From Chitinophaga vietnamensis (GTDB taxonomy: Bacteria; Bacteroidota; Bacteroidia; Chitinophagales; Chitinophagaceae): a stretch of DNA of 64,000 bases. Positions 25,798-35,675 of the stretch are shown piece by piece. Numbering within the stretch: position 1 is the stretch's first letter; each line of letters opens with the position of its first letter. Under the pieces are notes generated by a model. The model was not told the DNA's origin and made no database searches. It saw nothing but the letters and a program-made list of their open reading frames with translations. Made by a program: the position numbers and the translations under genes. The stretch lies in the NCBI RefSeq assembly GCF_902167635.1, contig NZ_CABHMS010000002.1, positions 1 to 64,000 of the forward strand, written 5' to 3'.

Positions 25798-26994
25798 ATG
25801 AAGTATATCAGCAGTCAATTGAATATAGCGGGCCTGATCGTGCGGCAGCTGACAGGAGAAATTACATCGGAAGAATGGCGGCAGCTGCAGGCCTGGCGCC
25901 GCCGGCAGCCAGAAAATGAGCAGCTGTATCAGCAGCTGATAACGCCTTCCTACCTGGAGGAGCGCTTAAGCCATTCCAGTAGTGCAGGCCGTTCAGCGGC
26001 CTATGAGCAACTAATCGCGCGGATCAGGCAGGAGCCGGAGCTTGATACTCCCGCCCTCCGCTATTCCTGGCGCCGGTGGCGATATGCCGCTGCACTGCTG
26101 CCTATCCTCGCGATAGCCGCCTGGTGGCTGCATCGGGGCCATCCTGCCACAAAACCGGCTACCATTACACAAGAGGCCAAACAATTGGCCACTGCCAACA
26201 CCGTACAGCTGATCATCGGGCATGATGATCCTATCTCCCTGAACAAGCAGGGCCAACAAACGATCAACAGTCATGGCGTGGTGGCCCACAGCAGCAATGG
26301 CTATCTCAGCTATCCCATCGTTACCGGTGCAGGCAGCGTGCCGCCGGAGCAGCTGCTGATCACTCCCCGCGGGATGGACTACAAACTCATGCTGCCCGAT
26401 GGCTCCAAAGTATGGCTGGGCGCCGCTTCCAAGCTCCGCTTCCCGTCTGCATTCACCAGTAATGAACGCCGCGTAACACTGGATGGAGAAGCCTATTTTG
26501 AAGTGACGGCCGATGCGCATCATCCCTTTATCGTGAATACCGCCAGAGGCTGCACCCGCGCGCTGGGTACCGCCTTCAACATCAAAGCGTATAGTGGTGA
26601 ACGTTATGAACAGGCTACCCTGGTAACAGGCGCTGTTACCGTTGTTGCTCCGGCAGATAAAATCACCCTGTCCCTGAAACCGGGCGAGCAGGCCTTGCTG
26701 GCCGGCGATGGCGCCACCCGCGTGCAGCCCGCCGATATGAAAGTGGTACTGGCATGGCAGAAAGGACTGTTCTATTTTCAGAGCGCATCGCTGGAGAATG
26801 TGATGGAGGAATTGTCGAGATGGTATAATGTGCAGGTGGTGTATGAAGCTGGCACTAACCGTTCGCTGCACTTCACCGGCCGCATTGCCCGCAGTCCGCA
26901 GATCAGCGAGGTGCTGCAATTCCTGGAAGCTACCGGCAAAATACATTGTTCGCTGCGAGGCCAGCAACTGAAGATATCATCAGCCAACCATTAA
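25798..26994 (+). CDS. FecR-type anti-sigma factor
   Basis: A 398-residue single-pass inner-membrane regulator. A cytoplasmic N-terminal segment is followed by a transmembrane helix at about residues 98-114 (YAAALLPILAIAAWWL). The periplasmic FecR domain contains LPDGSKVWLGAASKLRFPS and LDGEAYFEVTADAHHPFIV. The C-terminal DUF4974-like part contains SLENVMEELSRWYNVQVVY. It should hold the preceding sigma factor inactive until contacted by the STN domain of the next gene product. Confidence 0.93.
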   Translation: MKYISSQLNIAGLIVRQLTGEITSEEWRQLQAWRRRQPENEQLYQQLITPSYLEERLSHSSSAGRSAAYEQLIARIRQEPELDTPALRYSWRRWRYAAALLPILAIAAWWLHRGHPATKPATITQEAKQLATANTVQLIIGHDDPISLNKQGQQTINSHGVVAHSSNGYLSYPIVTGAGSVPPEQLLITPRGMDYKLMLPDGSKVWLGAASKLRFPSAFTSNERRVTLDGEAYFEVTADAHHPFIVNTARGCTRALGTAFNIKAYSGERYEQATLVTGAVTVVAPADKITLSLKPGEQALLAGDGATRVQPADMKVVLAWQKGLFYFQSASLENVMEELSRWYNVQVVYEAGTNRSLHFTGRIARSPQISEVLQFLEATGKIHCSLRGQQLKISSANH

Positions 26995-27026
26995 AAATGA
27001 TCAACCAATAATCACTGCAAAAAAAA

Positions 27027-27048
27027 CGGGAATGCGCTAACATTCCCG
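27027..27048 (+). promoter_or_regulatory. Hairpin between fecR-like and susC-like genes
   Basis: CGGGAATG (27027-27034) pairs with CATTCCCG (27041-27048) around a 6-nt loop. It may be a weak terminator or mRNA stability element separating the low-expressed regulators from the receptor genes. It has no downstream T-run. Confidence 0.45.
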
Positions 27049-27109
27049 GTACAAGTGCTAACAACCTGACTGTATTTGTGAAAAGGAGACAGGCAGGTAT
27101 TGTCTAACA

Positions 27110-30100
27110 ATGCAAACCAAATGTATGAAAAAAAACTTGTGTCCCGGCCGCCGGCCGGACATCCAACTATCGTTGGTCCTAATTTCACGAACGATGAAAC
27201 TCACCTTCCTGTTACTCCTGGCAGGCCTGATGCAAGTACATGCGGCGGTTTACTCCCAGGACATCAAATTATCAGTATCGCTGCATGAAGCCAGGATCGC
27301 CAACCTGTTCGCTATCATCCAGCAGAAAAGTGATTACCAGTTTTTGTATAATGATGAAGATGCACAGCATGCGCCGCTGATCTCCGTCAATCTCAAAAAC
27401 GCTACCATCCCCGAAATCCTTGATGCAGCTTTCCGTGGCACTGCCATGCATTACCGTATCAGCGGTAATACCGTGGTGGTGTTCGCGGCTGGCGCCACTG
27501 CGCCTTTGCCGGCGCTGCCACAGGAGATCGTTGTAAGCGGCGCCGTAAAAGATGCGGAAGGCAAACCGCTGGCTGGCGTTACCGTAGGCCTGAAAGGCAC
27601 TACCACCGGTACACAAACGGATGAAGGCGGGCATTACACCTTGCATCTCAAAGAAAATACCGGCACGCTCATCTTTTCGTCTGTAGGGTATATGAGAAGG
27701 GAAGAGGCCATCAACGGCCGCGGCACGGTGAACATTACCATGCAGCCTGTTGTGTCGGCACTCAACAACGTTGTGGTGATCGGTTATGGCACCAAAAAAC
27801 AAGTGGACGTTACCGGCTCCGTTGCTACCGTAAAAGGAACAGAGATCAAACAGAGCCCGGCGCCTAACCTCTCCAATGCCCTCGCAGGGCGCATCACCGG
27901 CGTATTTGCCAACAACCGCAGCGGCGAACCCGGTAACGACTATTCCACACTGCTCATCCGCGGTAAAGGCACCCTCAATGACAACAGTCCCCTCATCGTG
28001 ATCGATGGAGTGGCCAACCGCGGCGCCTTTGAACGCCTCAACCCCGATGACGTGGAAAGCATCACGGTGCTGAAAGACGCTTCTGCAGCCATCTACGGCG
28101 CACAGGCGGCCAATGGCGTGATCCTCGTTACCACCAAAAGAGGAAAGCCCGGCAAACCAGTGATCACCTACAATGGCAGCTATGGCCTCTCTCAGCCTAC
28201 CATGATCACGCCGCTGCTCAATGCCGGCGACTATGCCACCTATATGAACGAGAAATATGCACGCGCCAACAAACCCCTGCTCTTTACCAATGACGACATC
28301 AAAAAATATTATGATGGCAGCGACCCGCTCGGCCATCCCAATACCAACTGGTATCATGCCGTGCTCAAAGACCTCTCTCCGCAAACAAGGCATGCCCTGT
28401 CTGTCAATGGTGGCGGTGAGAAGACCGATTATTTTATCTCCGGTGAATACCTCTACCAGGACGGTATCTACAGAAAATCTGCAACAGACTATCATCAATA
28501 TAACCTCCGCTCTAATGTGGGCGCCAGCATCACAAAGAATCTACGTGTAGCCGTTGACGTTTCCGGCCGGCTGGAAGACCGCGCCTACTCTAATTATAGC
28601 AGCGGCTCCATCTTCGGAGAGGTGTTATCCGCCTATCCCACCTTGCCCGACTATTACCCCAACGGCTTGCCAGGCCCGGGTTTGGCCAGTGGCCGCAACC
28701 CCGTGCTGATGGCCTCCGGTAAAACAGGTTATAATAAAGTGAAAGATTATTTTCTGCAATCAAACCTGTCGTTCGATCTCAAACTGCCCTCCATCACGCC
28801 AGGGCTTTCACTGAGCGGCCTCGCAGCTTACGACTTCCAGTTCCACCAGGAAAAGAAATTCATGAACAACTGGGACGCCTATCGCTATAATCCCAATACC
28901 AAAACTTATGATAACGTACGCAACACCGAAGGCCTCATGCGCCTGGACGAAGGCTTCCGCAACTACCGCAATAAAACCTACCAGCTGAAACTGGCCTATG
29001 AGCGCAGGTTTGGCGTGCATGATATCAACGCCTTCGTAGCGTACGAACAAAGCGAAGGATACGACGAAGGCATCACCGCCATGCGTAAAGACTTTCTCAG
29101 CGACCAGGTAGACCAGATATCCCTCGGCGCCGATAAAGATAAAGACAATAGCGGCGGCGCCTCACAGGTGGCCCGCCAGAACTTCTTTGGCCGCGCCAGC
29201 TACGGCTATGCCAATAAATATCTCGCGGAGCTGATCCTCCGTCACGACGGCTCTTTTAATTTCCCTCGAAACCACCGCTGGGGTACATTCCCCGGCATCT
29301 CCCTGGGATGGCGCATTTCAGAAGAGCCCTTCTTTAAGAACATCACCAACACCGTGGATCAACTGAAGCTGAAAGCCTCCTGGGGCAAGATGGGGAACGA
29401 CAAGATCAGTCCCTATCAGTATGTGCTGCAATACAACAAAGACAATGGCGCGTATTTCGGCAGCGATCCGCAACGCGTACCAGGGCTCTCTGCCGGCGTA
29501 TCTCCCAATCCCAACATTACCTGGGAAGTGGCCGAAACAAAGAACATCGGTATTGAATCCGCCTTCTGGAATGGCCTGCTGATCGTGAATGGCGACTATT
29601 TCTTTTCCCACCGCTCCAATATCCTTGTGGCGCGCAATGCCTCCGTACCCGCTACCACCGGCCTTAGCGGCAGCCTGCCGCCGGAAAATATCGGCATCGT
29701 CAACAATCATGGCGTTGAACTGGAAATAGCGCACCGCTACCGTGTGAATGATCGTCTCAGCTACAATGTAGGCGTGAACTATACTTTCGCGAAAAACGAA
29801 GTGGTGTTCAACGACGAACCCGCTAATATTCCGGCATGGCAGCGCGTACAAGGGCATCCCATGGGATCATGGCTGCTCTACAAATCTGCGGGCATCTATC
29901 ACAATCAACAAGAGATCGATCAGTCTGTACACCCCGCTGGCACACAGCCCGGCGATATCCGCTATATCGACGTAACAGGCGATAAACAGATCACTTCCGA
30001 CGATATGGTACGCGTGTACGAAAGCACTACGCCTACCAGCATCTACGGCATCACCATGGGAGTTAATTACAGGGGATGGGGACTGAACATATTATGGCAA

Positions 30101-30496
30101 GGACAGGCAGGCGCCAAGATGATGATATTGCCTGCACAAAACGGCGGCGCACTCACGCCGCCCAAATGGATGTTCGACGACCGCTGGACCGCCACCAACC
30201 CGAATGGCAGCATGCCCGCTTCTTTCGACCGTGATAATTACATCACCAACAGGCCTTCCGATTTCTGGCTGAGAAACGCCGCCTTCCTGCGTTTGAAGAC
30301 GGTGGAGCTGTCTTACACTTTCCCCGCGCCCTTCCTCTCCCGTATGAAATTGCAGTACCTGAAAGTATATGCCAACGGCTTCAACCTGCTGGTGCTGAGT
30401 CAGGTGAAGCACTACGATCCTGAACTCAACACGATCTCCGGTAACTATTATCCGCAAACCAGGATCTTCAACGCCGGCGTAAGCATCTCCTTATGA
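27110..30496 (+). CDS. SusC/RagA family TonB-dependent receptor with STN signalling domain
   Basis: A 1128-residue receptor-transducer. After a long n-region, the hydrophobic signal core is at about residues 29-48 (MKLTFLLLLAGLMQVHAAVY). An STN domain follows (about 50-125; SVNLKNATIPEILDAAFRG), then a carboxypeptidase-regulatory-like domain (about 140-220), the plug with LIVIDGVANRGAFERLNPDD and VLKDASAAIYGAQAANGVIL, and a barrel ending SISL. The STN domain should contact the FecR protein encoded upstream. ATGs at 27125 and 27194 are alternative starts. The SusD gene overlaps its stop region. Confidence 0.94.
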   Translation: MQTKCMKKNLCPGRRPDIQLSLVLISRTMKLTFLLLLAGLMQVHAAVYSQDIKLSVSLHEARIANLFAIIQQKSDYQFLYNDEDAQHAPLISVNLKNATIPEILDAAFRGTAMHYRISGNTVVVFAAGATAPLPALPQEIVVSGAVKDAEGKPLAGVTVGLKGTTTGTQTDEGGHYTLHLKENTGTLIFSSVGYMRREEAINGRGTVNITMQPVVSALNNVVVIGYGTKKQVDVTGSVATVKGTEIKQSPAPNLSNALAGRITGVFANNRSGEPGNDYSTLLIRGKGTLNDNSPLIVIDGVANRGAFERLNPDDVESITVLKDASAAIYGAQAANGVILVTTKRGKPGKPVITYNGSYGLSQPTMITPLLNAGDYATYMNEKYARANKPLLFTNDDIKKYYDGSDPLGHPNTNWYHAVLKDLSPQTRHALSVNGGGEKTDYFISGEYLYQDGIYRKSATDYHQYNLRSNVGASITKNLRVAVDVSGRLEDRAYSNYSSGSIFGEVLSAYPTLPDYYPNGLPGPGLASGRNPVLMASGKTGYNKVKDYFLQSNLSFDLKLPSITPGLSLSGLAAYDFQFHQEKKFMNNWDAYRYNPNTKTYDNVRNTEGLMRLDEGFRNYRNKTYQLKLAYERRFGVHDINAFVAYEQSEGYDEGITAMRKDFLSDQVDQISLGADKDKDNSGGASQVARQNFFGRASYGYANKYLAELILRHDGSFNFPRNHRWGTFPGISLGWRISEEPFFKNITNTVDQLKLKASWGKMGNDKISPYQYVLQYNKDNGAYFGSDPQRVPGLSAGVSPNPNITWEVAETKNIGIESAFWNGLLIVNGDYFFSHRSNILVARNASVPATTGLSGSLPPENIGIVNNHGVELEIAHRYRVNDRLSYNVGVNYTFAKNEVVFNDEPANIPAWQRVQGHPMGSWLLYKSAGIYHNQQEIDQSVHPAGTQPGDIRYIDVTGDKQITSDDMVRVYESTTPTSIYGITMGVNYRGWGLNILWQGQAGAKMMILPAQNGGALTPPKWMFDDRWTATNPNGSMPASFDRDNYITNRPSDFWLRNAAFLRLKTVELSYTFPAPFLSRMKLQYLKVYANGFNLLVLSQVKHYDPELNTISGNYYPQTRIFNAGVSISL

Positions 30497-30516
30497 TCAT
30501 CTCAAAAAAGAACATT

Positions 30517-32154
30517 ATGAACAGAAAAATATATCCCTGGCTGGCCGCCGCTTTTTGTATGTGGATAGGGCTGGCCTCCTGTAATAAGAGCATCCTCGAT
30601 AAACAACCGCCGATGAGCTATTCCGACGATGTGATGTGGTCGGACCTGCGATTGGTAGAAGCCTATGTTAATGCCCGCTACTGGATACTGCCGCACTTCA
30701 TCGACAACTCCACCAAAGCCAGTACTACCGGCCTTTCCGGAGCATCCGACGAAGGTTATGACCACTGGAATTATGAAAATGAATTCCGTTTCAATCTCGG
30801 GCAGATCACGCCGGACTATACCGGCCTTGACAACTGGACCGACGATTATGCCTACATCCGCAGCTGCAATATTTTCTTTGAACGCATCAGTAAAGTGAGT
30901 GGAGATACCGCCTGGAAGAACCGCCTCGCCGGCGAGATGAAATTTATCCGCGCCTGGTGCTATTTCGATCTGATGAGCCGCTATGGCGGCGTGCCGCTGA
31001 TCACCAAATCTTATTCCATCACGGATACCAGCTTCCTGGTAAAGCGTAATACCTATGATGAATGCCTGGCTTTTGTGAGCAAGGAACTGGATGATGCACT
31101 GCCTTTGCTGCCTTATCAATACAATGATGCCAATACAGGCCGTATCACCAAAGGCGCCGTGCTCGCATTGAAGTCACGGTTATGGCTATACGCTGCCAGC
31201 GCGCTGCACAATCCTGCCGGCGACAAAGCCCGTTGGCAACAGGCGGCCGATGCCGCCAAAGCCGTGATAGACCTGGCCGCACAAGGATACTATTCCCTCG
31301 ATCAGCGTGCGGACTATAAACAGATCTTCCTCGACAAAAAAACACCGGAGTCTATTTTGTCCTTCGGTATGAATGCCACTTATGGCGATAACTACATCGA
31401 TATCTACATCTATCCCAATGGCTCTCATGGCTATTCTGCTTATGTACCCTCGCAGAATATGGTAGATGCATTTGAGATGAAGAGCGGGAAGATGATCACC
31501 GACGCTGCTTCCGGCTATGATCCTGCGCATCCGTATGATAACCGCGATCCGCGATTTTATGCCAATATCCTTTACAATGGCGCTACCTTCAAAGGCAGGA
31601 CCCTGGAGTATTTCACAGGAGGGATGGATAGTCCGCAAAGTTCTGTTGATAACTGGAATGCCAGCTTCACCGGTTACAACTGGCGCAAGTATGCCGATGA
31701 AAGCAACAACAACCTCGATGGCGGCAGCGGGCAAAACTTCATCATGTTCCGCCTGGCGGAATTTTACCTGAACTATGCAGAAGCCAGTTTTGAATTAGGG
31801 AATGAGAACACTGCACGGCAGTACCTGAACCTCATACGTGAGCGTGCCAGCGTGCATCTGCCGGATATCACCGCTACCGGAACGGCGCTGCGCGATGCCA
31901 TCCGCCACGAGCGCCAGATAGAGCTTTGCTTTGAAGGCCACCGCTTCTATGATGTGCGCCGCTGGAAGATCGCAGAGGTTACCGATAACCTGCCACTGAA
32001 AAGGGTGAGCATTACCAAACAATCAGATGGTACATTTACTTATACCTACCTCACCTTGCAGGATCGCAAGTTTAATTTGAACAATTATCTTTTCCCTATA
32101 CCTAAAGATGAAATGAATAAAAATAACTTGCTTGTTCAGAACCCCAATTACTAA
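30517..32154 (+). CDS. SusD/RagB family glycan-binding lipoprotein
   Basis: A 545-residue surface lipoprotein. From the ATG at 30517 the signal peptide ends LASC, giving lipidated Cys22. SusD-fold segments include GEMKFIRAWCYFDLMSRYGG and the C-terminal RHERQIELCFEGHRFYDVRRW. The frame opens at 30493, overlapping the SusC stop, but the 30517 start gives the proper signal peptide. It is the partner of the preceding SusC and supplies glycan to it; the enzyme gene downstream completes the locus. Confidence 0.94.
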   Translation: MNRKIYPWLAAAFCMWIGLASCNKSILDKQPPMSYSDDVMWSDLRLVEAYVNARYWILPHFIDNSTKASTTGLSGASDEGYDHWNYENEFRFNLGQITPDYTGLDNWTDDYAYIRSCNIFFERISKVSGDTAWKNRLAGEMKFIRAWCYFDLMSRYGGVPLITKSYSITDTSFLVKRNTYDECLAFVSKELDDALPLLPYQYNDANTGRITKGAVLALKSRLWLYAASALHNPAGDKARWQQAADAAKAVIDLAAQGYYSLDQRADYKQIFLDKKTPESILSFGMNATYGDNYIDIYIYPNGSHGYSAYVPSQNMVDAFEMKSGKMITDAASGYDPAHPYDNRDPRFYANILYNGATFKGRTLEYFTGGMDSPQSSVDNWNASFTGYNWRKYADESNNNLDGGSGQNFIMFRLAEFYLNYAEASFELGNENTARQYLNLIRERASVHLPDITATGTALRDAIRHERQIELCFEGHRFYDVRRWKIAEVTDNLPLKRVSITKQSDGTFTYTYLTLQDRKFNLNNYLFPIPKDEMNKNNLLVQNPNY

Positions 32155-32166
32155 TACTTTAAGGGC

Positions 32167-32197
32167 AAACCAGGCAGATTTCTGCCTGGTTTTTTTT
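32167..32197 (+). terminator. Rho-independent terminator after SusD gene
   Basis: A 12-bp stem (32167-32178 with 32181-32192) is followed by a T-run. It separates the SusC/SusD transcript from the glycosidase gene, perhaps partially. Confidence 0.8.
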
Positions 32198-32225
32198 ATT
32201 TTGTTTTTTAAAAATCGATTTTGCG

Positions 32226-34208
32226 ATGAAGCGTATTTTTTTAGCGTTGATATGCATGGGCGTTGCTTATGCTGCCACAGCGCAATCACTGCGGTGGAGC
32301 ATGTATCCCGGCAATGGCATCTACTGGAAGGTGCAGCCAGGGCCTGCGCACAGCGATCATATCGAGATGAGCGGTAAACAGCTATCAGGCATCATCACCT
32401 ATGGCGCCGATAGCACCGGCGGTCTGCTGCTGAAGAAACAGCTGGTGTTTCCCATGCTCCGTACTATTCCTAATAATACACATGCGAGTTTGTCGGCCGT
32501 TTTTGGCGATAAGGAATTACCTGTTACTACCGTAGATGGCGCTGCTTTGCAGCTCAAGCCGCTCGGCTTCGAACTGAATGGCGTGCTCACGATCACCTCC
32601 CGCGGTAACGGCGGACTAACGGTAACGGATATACTCTATCCGTCGGTAGACAAGCCCGTGTTCCTGCAATGGCGCGAGTTCAGGAATGACGGTAACAAAA
32701 CCCTCACCTTGCAACTGGATTCATTGGTATCCGAACGGCGCACGCCCGCTGACAAAGGGGTATATGGAGCATATGTGATCACTGCCGCGAGTAATGTAGC
32801 AGGCACTTTCCAACTGTCGCCCGGAGAGCGTTTGGCCGTATCCATCGTGAGCGGCGCCCGTGTGGCGTCAGCGCCGCCGGCCTATTATGCTGCCGCTTAT
32901 GAACTGGCGCGCCGCCAGGATTTTGTATCCGGTTTGATGCAAACACTGGTGCTGGAAACGCCCAACGATACACTGAACCGCGGCTTTGCCTTCGCCAAGA
33001 TACGTGCTGCGGAAAGCATCTATGATACCAAAGGTGGACTGATGCATGGTCCTGGCGGTGGCGCCTATTATGCTGCCATCTGGGCCAATGACCAGGCGGA
33101 ATATGCTAACCCTTTCTTTGCTTTCCTCGGTGATATCACTGCCAACGAATCCGCTATCAACAGTTTCCGGCATTTTGCGCGCTATATGAATCCAGCCTGG
33201 AAAGCGATCCCCAGCTCCATCATCGCGGAGGGGGATGGCTATTGGAATGGCGCGGGCGACCGCGGCGATCAGGCCATGATCGCCTATGGCGCTGCACGTT
33301 TTGCATTGGCCTATGGCGATACCGCCACTGCGCGTCAATTGTATCCTTTGGTAGAATGGTGCCTGGAATATCTCGCGCGGCATCGCCGGGCAGATGGTAT
33401 CATCACCTCCGATTCCGATGAGCTGGAAGGCCGCTTCCCTGCTGGTAAAGCCAACCTCTCCACCAATACGCTGGCCTATGGCGCTTATGAAAGCGCTGCG
33501 CACCTGGCTGCCGCGCTCGGGAAAAAAGATACTGCGCTCGCCTGGCAACAACAGGCACGCGCGCTCCGCGGGGCCATCGAAAAATATTTCGGCCACCAGG
33601 TACAAGGATTCGATACGTACCGCTATTATGAAGAGAACACGAAACTGCGTTCCTGGATATGCCTGCCGCTGGTGATGGGCATCTTCGATCGCAAAGCCGC
33701 TACCATGCAGGCTTTATTCTCACCCTACCTCTGGAGCCGCAACGGCGTGCTCACGGAATCGGGCGATAAAACTTTCTGGGACCGGTCTACCCTGTATGCT
33801 TTCCGCGGCCTTTTCTTTGCCGGCGCTACAGATAGTGTGCTGCCTTATTTTTCTTACTATACCAGTCAACGCCTGCTGGGAGAGCATGTGCCTTATCCGG
33901 TAGAAGCCTGGCCGGAAGGCGGCCAGCGGCACCTCTCTGCTGAAAGCGCGCTCTATTGCCGCACAGTAACAGAAGGCCTGTTTGGCATCGTGCCTGTCGG
34001 TCTCCGGCAATTTGAGCTGTGCCCGCGCCTGCCCGCAAAATGGAACCGGATGGCGCTGCGCCACATCAAAGCCTTTGCCGCTGACATGGATATTGAAGTG
34101 ACTCGTGCGAAGAACGGATTGATAGTAACGGTAACGGACAAACGAAAAGTAGTGTTCCGCCGGAACTGGGATGGAAAGTCGCCGTTGACAGTAGTATTGC
34201 CATCATAA
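32226..34208 (+). CDS. Secreted six-hairpin ((alpha/alpha)6) glycosidase-like protein
   Basis: A 660-residue protein with a signal peptide (MKRIFLALICMGVAYAATAQ). A beta-sandwich N-terminal part is followed by an (alpha/alpha)6 barrel resembling GH78/GH95-type enzymes: AAIWANDQAEYANPFFAF, SIIAEGDGYWNGAGDRGDQA, RADGIITSDSDELEGRFPAG and HVPYPVEAWPEGGQRHLSAE. Glu in AEGDGYW and in VEAWPEGG are candidate catalytic acids. The exact GH family cannot be fixed by eye. Located straight after the SusC/SusD pair, it probably degrades the glycan that pair imports. Confidence 0.82.
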   Translation: MKRIFLALICMGVAYAATAQSLRWSMYPGNGIYWKVQPGPAHSDHIEMSGKQLSGIITYGADSTGGLLLKKQLVFPMLRTIPNNTHASLSAVFGDKELPVTTVDGAALQLKPLGFELNGVLTITSRGNGGLTVTDILYPSVDKPVFLQWREFRNDGNKTLTLQLDSLVSERRTPADKGVYGAYVITAASNVAGTFQLSPGERLAVSIVSGARVASAPPAYYAAAYELARRQDFVSGLMQTLVLETPNDTLNRGFAFAKIRAAESIYDTKGGLMHGPGGGAYYAAIWANDQAEYANPFFAFLGDITANESAINSFRHFARYMNPAWKAIPSSIIAEGDGYWNGAGDRGDQAMIAYGAARFALAYGDTATARQLYPLVEWCLEYLARHRRADGIITSDSDELEGRFPAGKANLSTNTLAYGAYESAAHLAAALGKKDTALAWQQQARALRGAIEKYFGHQVQGFDTYRYYEENTKLRSWICLPLVMGIFDRKAATMQALFSPYLWSRNGVLTESGDKTFWDRSTLYAFRGLFFAGATDSVLPYFSYYTSQRLLGEHVPYPVEAWPEGGQRHLSAESALYCRTVTEGLFGIVPVGLRQFELCPRLPAKWNRMALRHIKAFAADMDIEVTRAKNGLIVTVTDKRKVVFRRNWDGKSPLTVVLPS

Positions 34209-34209
34209 A

Positions 34210-34764
34210 CTATTTTCCCGCCTGGTAGCGGAGCAGTACCACGCCTTTGTCGAAGGTTTGCGTGCCGATGAGCTCCAGGCGGGATATAATGTCGCTGTCT
34301 TTGAAGAAACGCAGGCCGCTGCCCATCACCACCGGATGCACCAGCAGGCGGTATTCATCTACCAGTCCGGCCGCAGCAAGGGATTGTACCAATATACCGC
34401 TGCCTTCTACCTGTATCTCTTTGCCTGGCTCCTGTTTCAGTTTGTTGACCGCTGTTACCAGGTCGCCGTTTATCACAGATGTATTTTCCCAATCTGCTTT
34501 TTTCATGGTAGAAGATACCACGTATTTGGCCATGCTGTTGAGTTGTCCGGCCACGCCCATTTCATTATTTTTCAGGGAAGACCAGTAAGGATGCAACATC
34601 TCGTAAGTATGGCGGCCCAGCAGCAGGGTATCGCTGCCGAGGATGCCCTCGCGGATATATTGCTGGCGGGCTTCGCTGTCGAAGGGCGCGAACCATTGTC
34701 CCATAGAGGTGGCGTCAAAAATGCCGTCGATAGTGATCCAGGTGGATACGATAAGCTTTCTCAT
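34210..34764 (-). CDS. Dihydrofolate reductase family protein (RibD C-terminal-like)
   Basis: A 184-residue protein of the DHFR/RibD C-terminal fold. Typical elements are MRKLIVSTWITIDGIF at the start, the LLLGRHTYEMLHPYW segment, IQVEGSGILVQSL and LLVHPVVMGSGLRFF. These are NAD(P)H-dependent reductases of unknown substrate and not canonical folate reductases. The ATG at 34764 is chosen over 34788 because the domain begins there. It lies downstream of an AraC regulator gene on the same strand, separated by 69 bp. Confidence 0.9.
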   Translation of the reverse strand: MRKLIVSTWITIDGIFDATSMGQWFAPFDSEARQQYIREGILGSDTLLLGRHTYEMLHPYWSSLKNNEMGVAGQLNSMAKYVVSSTMKKADWENTSVINGDLVTAVNKLKQEPGKEIQVEGSGILVQSLAAAGLVDEYRLLVHPVVMGSGLRFFKDSDIISRLELIGTQTFDKGVVLLRYQAGK

Positions 34765-34833
34765 AGTAATGTGTTTTTGTTGATACAAAGTAACGACGGC
34801 AGGAAATGGCGGTATAGAATAAACCCGACAAAA

Positions 34834-35625
34834 TCATCCCGGGAAGCCTTGGGCAAGGCGCAGGTATTCGCCGGGAGTATGGTGTGTAAATGTTTTGAAA
34901 GCCCTTATGAGATGGCTTTGATCGGCATAGCCGTTTTCATAGGCGATGCCCGGCATATCTGAAAACCCTTGCTGGTTCAGCATTTGCAAGGCCGCCTGGA
35001 ACTGGCAGATGCGGCCGAATGTTTTGGGAGAGATGCCCACATGTTGTTCAAACTGGCGCTGAAGGGTGCGTTCAGTGATACAGAGTTCCTGCTGCACCTG
35101 CATCATAGAGAGCTGCCCTTTGTGTTGCAGGATTAAACGTGTAGCGTAGATGACCGTTTCATTCGTGATCAGCCGTTGACGCCCGGCCAGCCTGGCCACA
35201 TAATTACCAAGCAGCTCAAGCCGCTGTTGCTGACTGCCCGCATTGAGCAGCCGTTCCCGCAAACGCAGGTCCCTGGCGGCAGGGAGCAGGTCGATATCGA
35301 TGCATTGATCGGTCAGTTCTTTGGCATGTATGCCAAACAAGGCATATAACATATGCGGATAAACGAAGAAGGCGATCACGGTTAGATGCCTGGCGGTATG
35401 CAGCTGTATGGGTTCGAGGTTCTGTCCGTACAGCACCAGGTTATCCACCTTGCGCGGCCCGCCGATGATCATGCCCGGATCAGTGAGCTGAAAAGCAATG
35501 CTGGGAAAGCCTCTGGGGATCAGCGGGAGAACGGCTTCGTGGAAAGTGTGTTCGTTCTCCATCACGATGATCTCGCTTATGTAAGCCGCAATGGCCGCGG
35601 GAGGTGTGATGGACTGGACTTTCAT
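34834..35625 (-). CDS. AraC family transcriptional regulator
   Basis: A 263-residue regulator. The N-terminal sensing part begins MKVQSITPPAAIAAYISEI and contains VLPLIPRGFPSIAFQL and VIAFFVYPHMLYALFG, resembling the DUF6597-type domain. The C-terminal AraC HTH region has ERTLQRQFEQHVGISPKTFG and IAYENGYADQSHLIRAFKTF. Probably controls itself or the DHFR-family gene downstream. Confidence 0.9.
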   Translation of the reverse strand: MKVQSITPPAAIAAYISEIIVMENEHTFHEAVLPLIPRGFPSIAFQLTDPGMIIGGPRKVDNLVLYGQNLEPIQLHTARHLTVIAFFVYPHMLYALFGIHAKELTDQCIDIDLLPAARDLRLRERLLNAGSQQQRLELLGNYVARLAGRQRLITNETVIYATRLILQHKGQLSMMQVQQELCITERTLQRQFEQHVGISPKTFGRICQFQAALQMLNQQGFSDMPGIAYENGYADQSHLIRAFKTFTHHTPGEYLRLAQGFPG

Positions 35626-35675
35626 ATTGCACTTCTCTCTCTAAAATAACACATTCTTCTCAAATGCATCAACCC

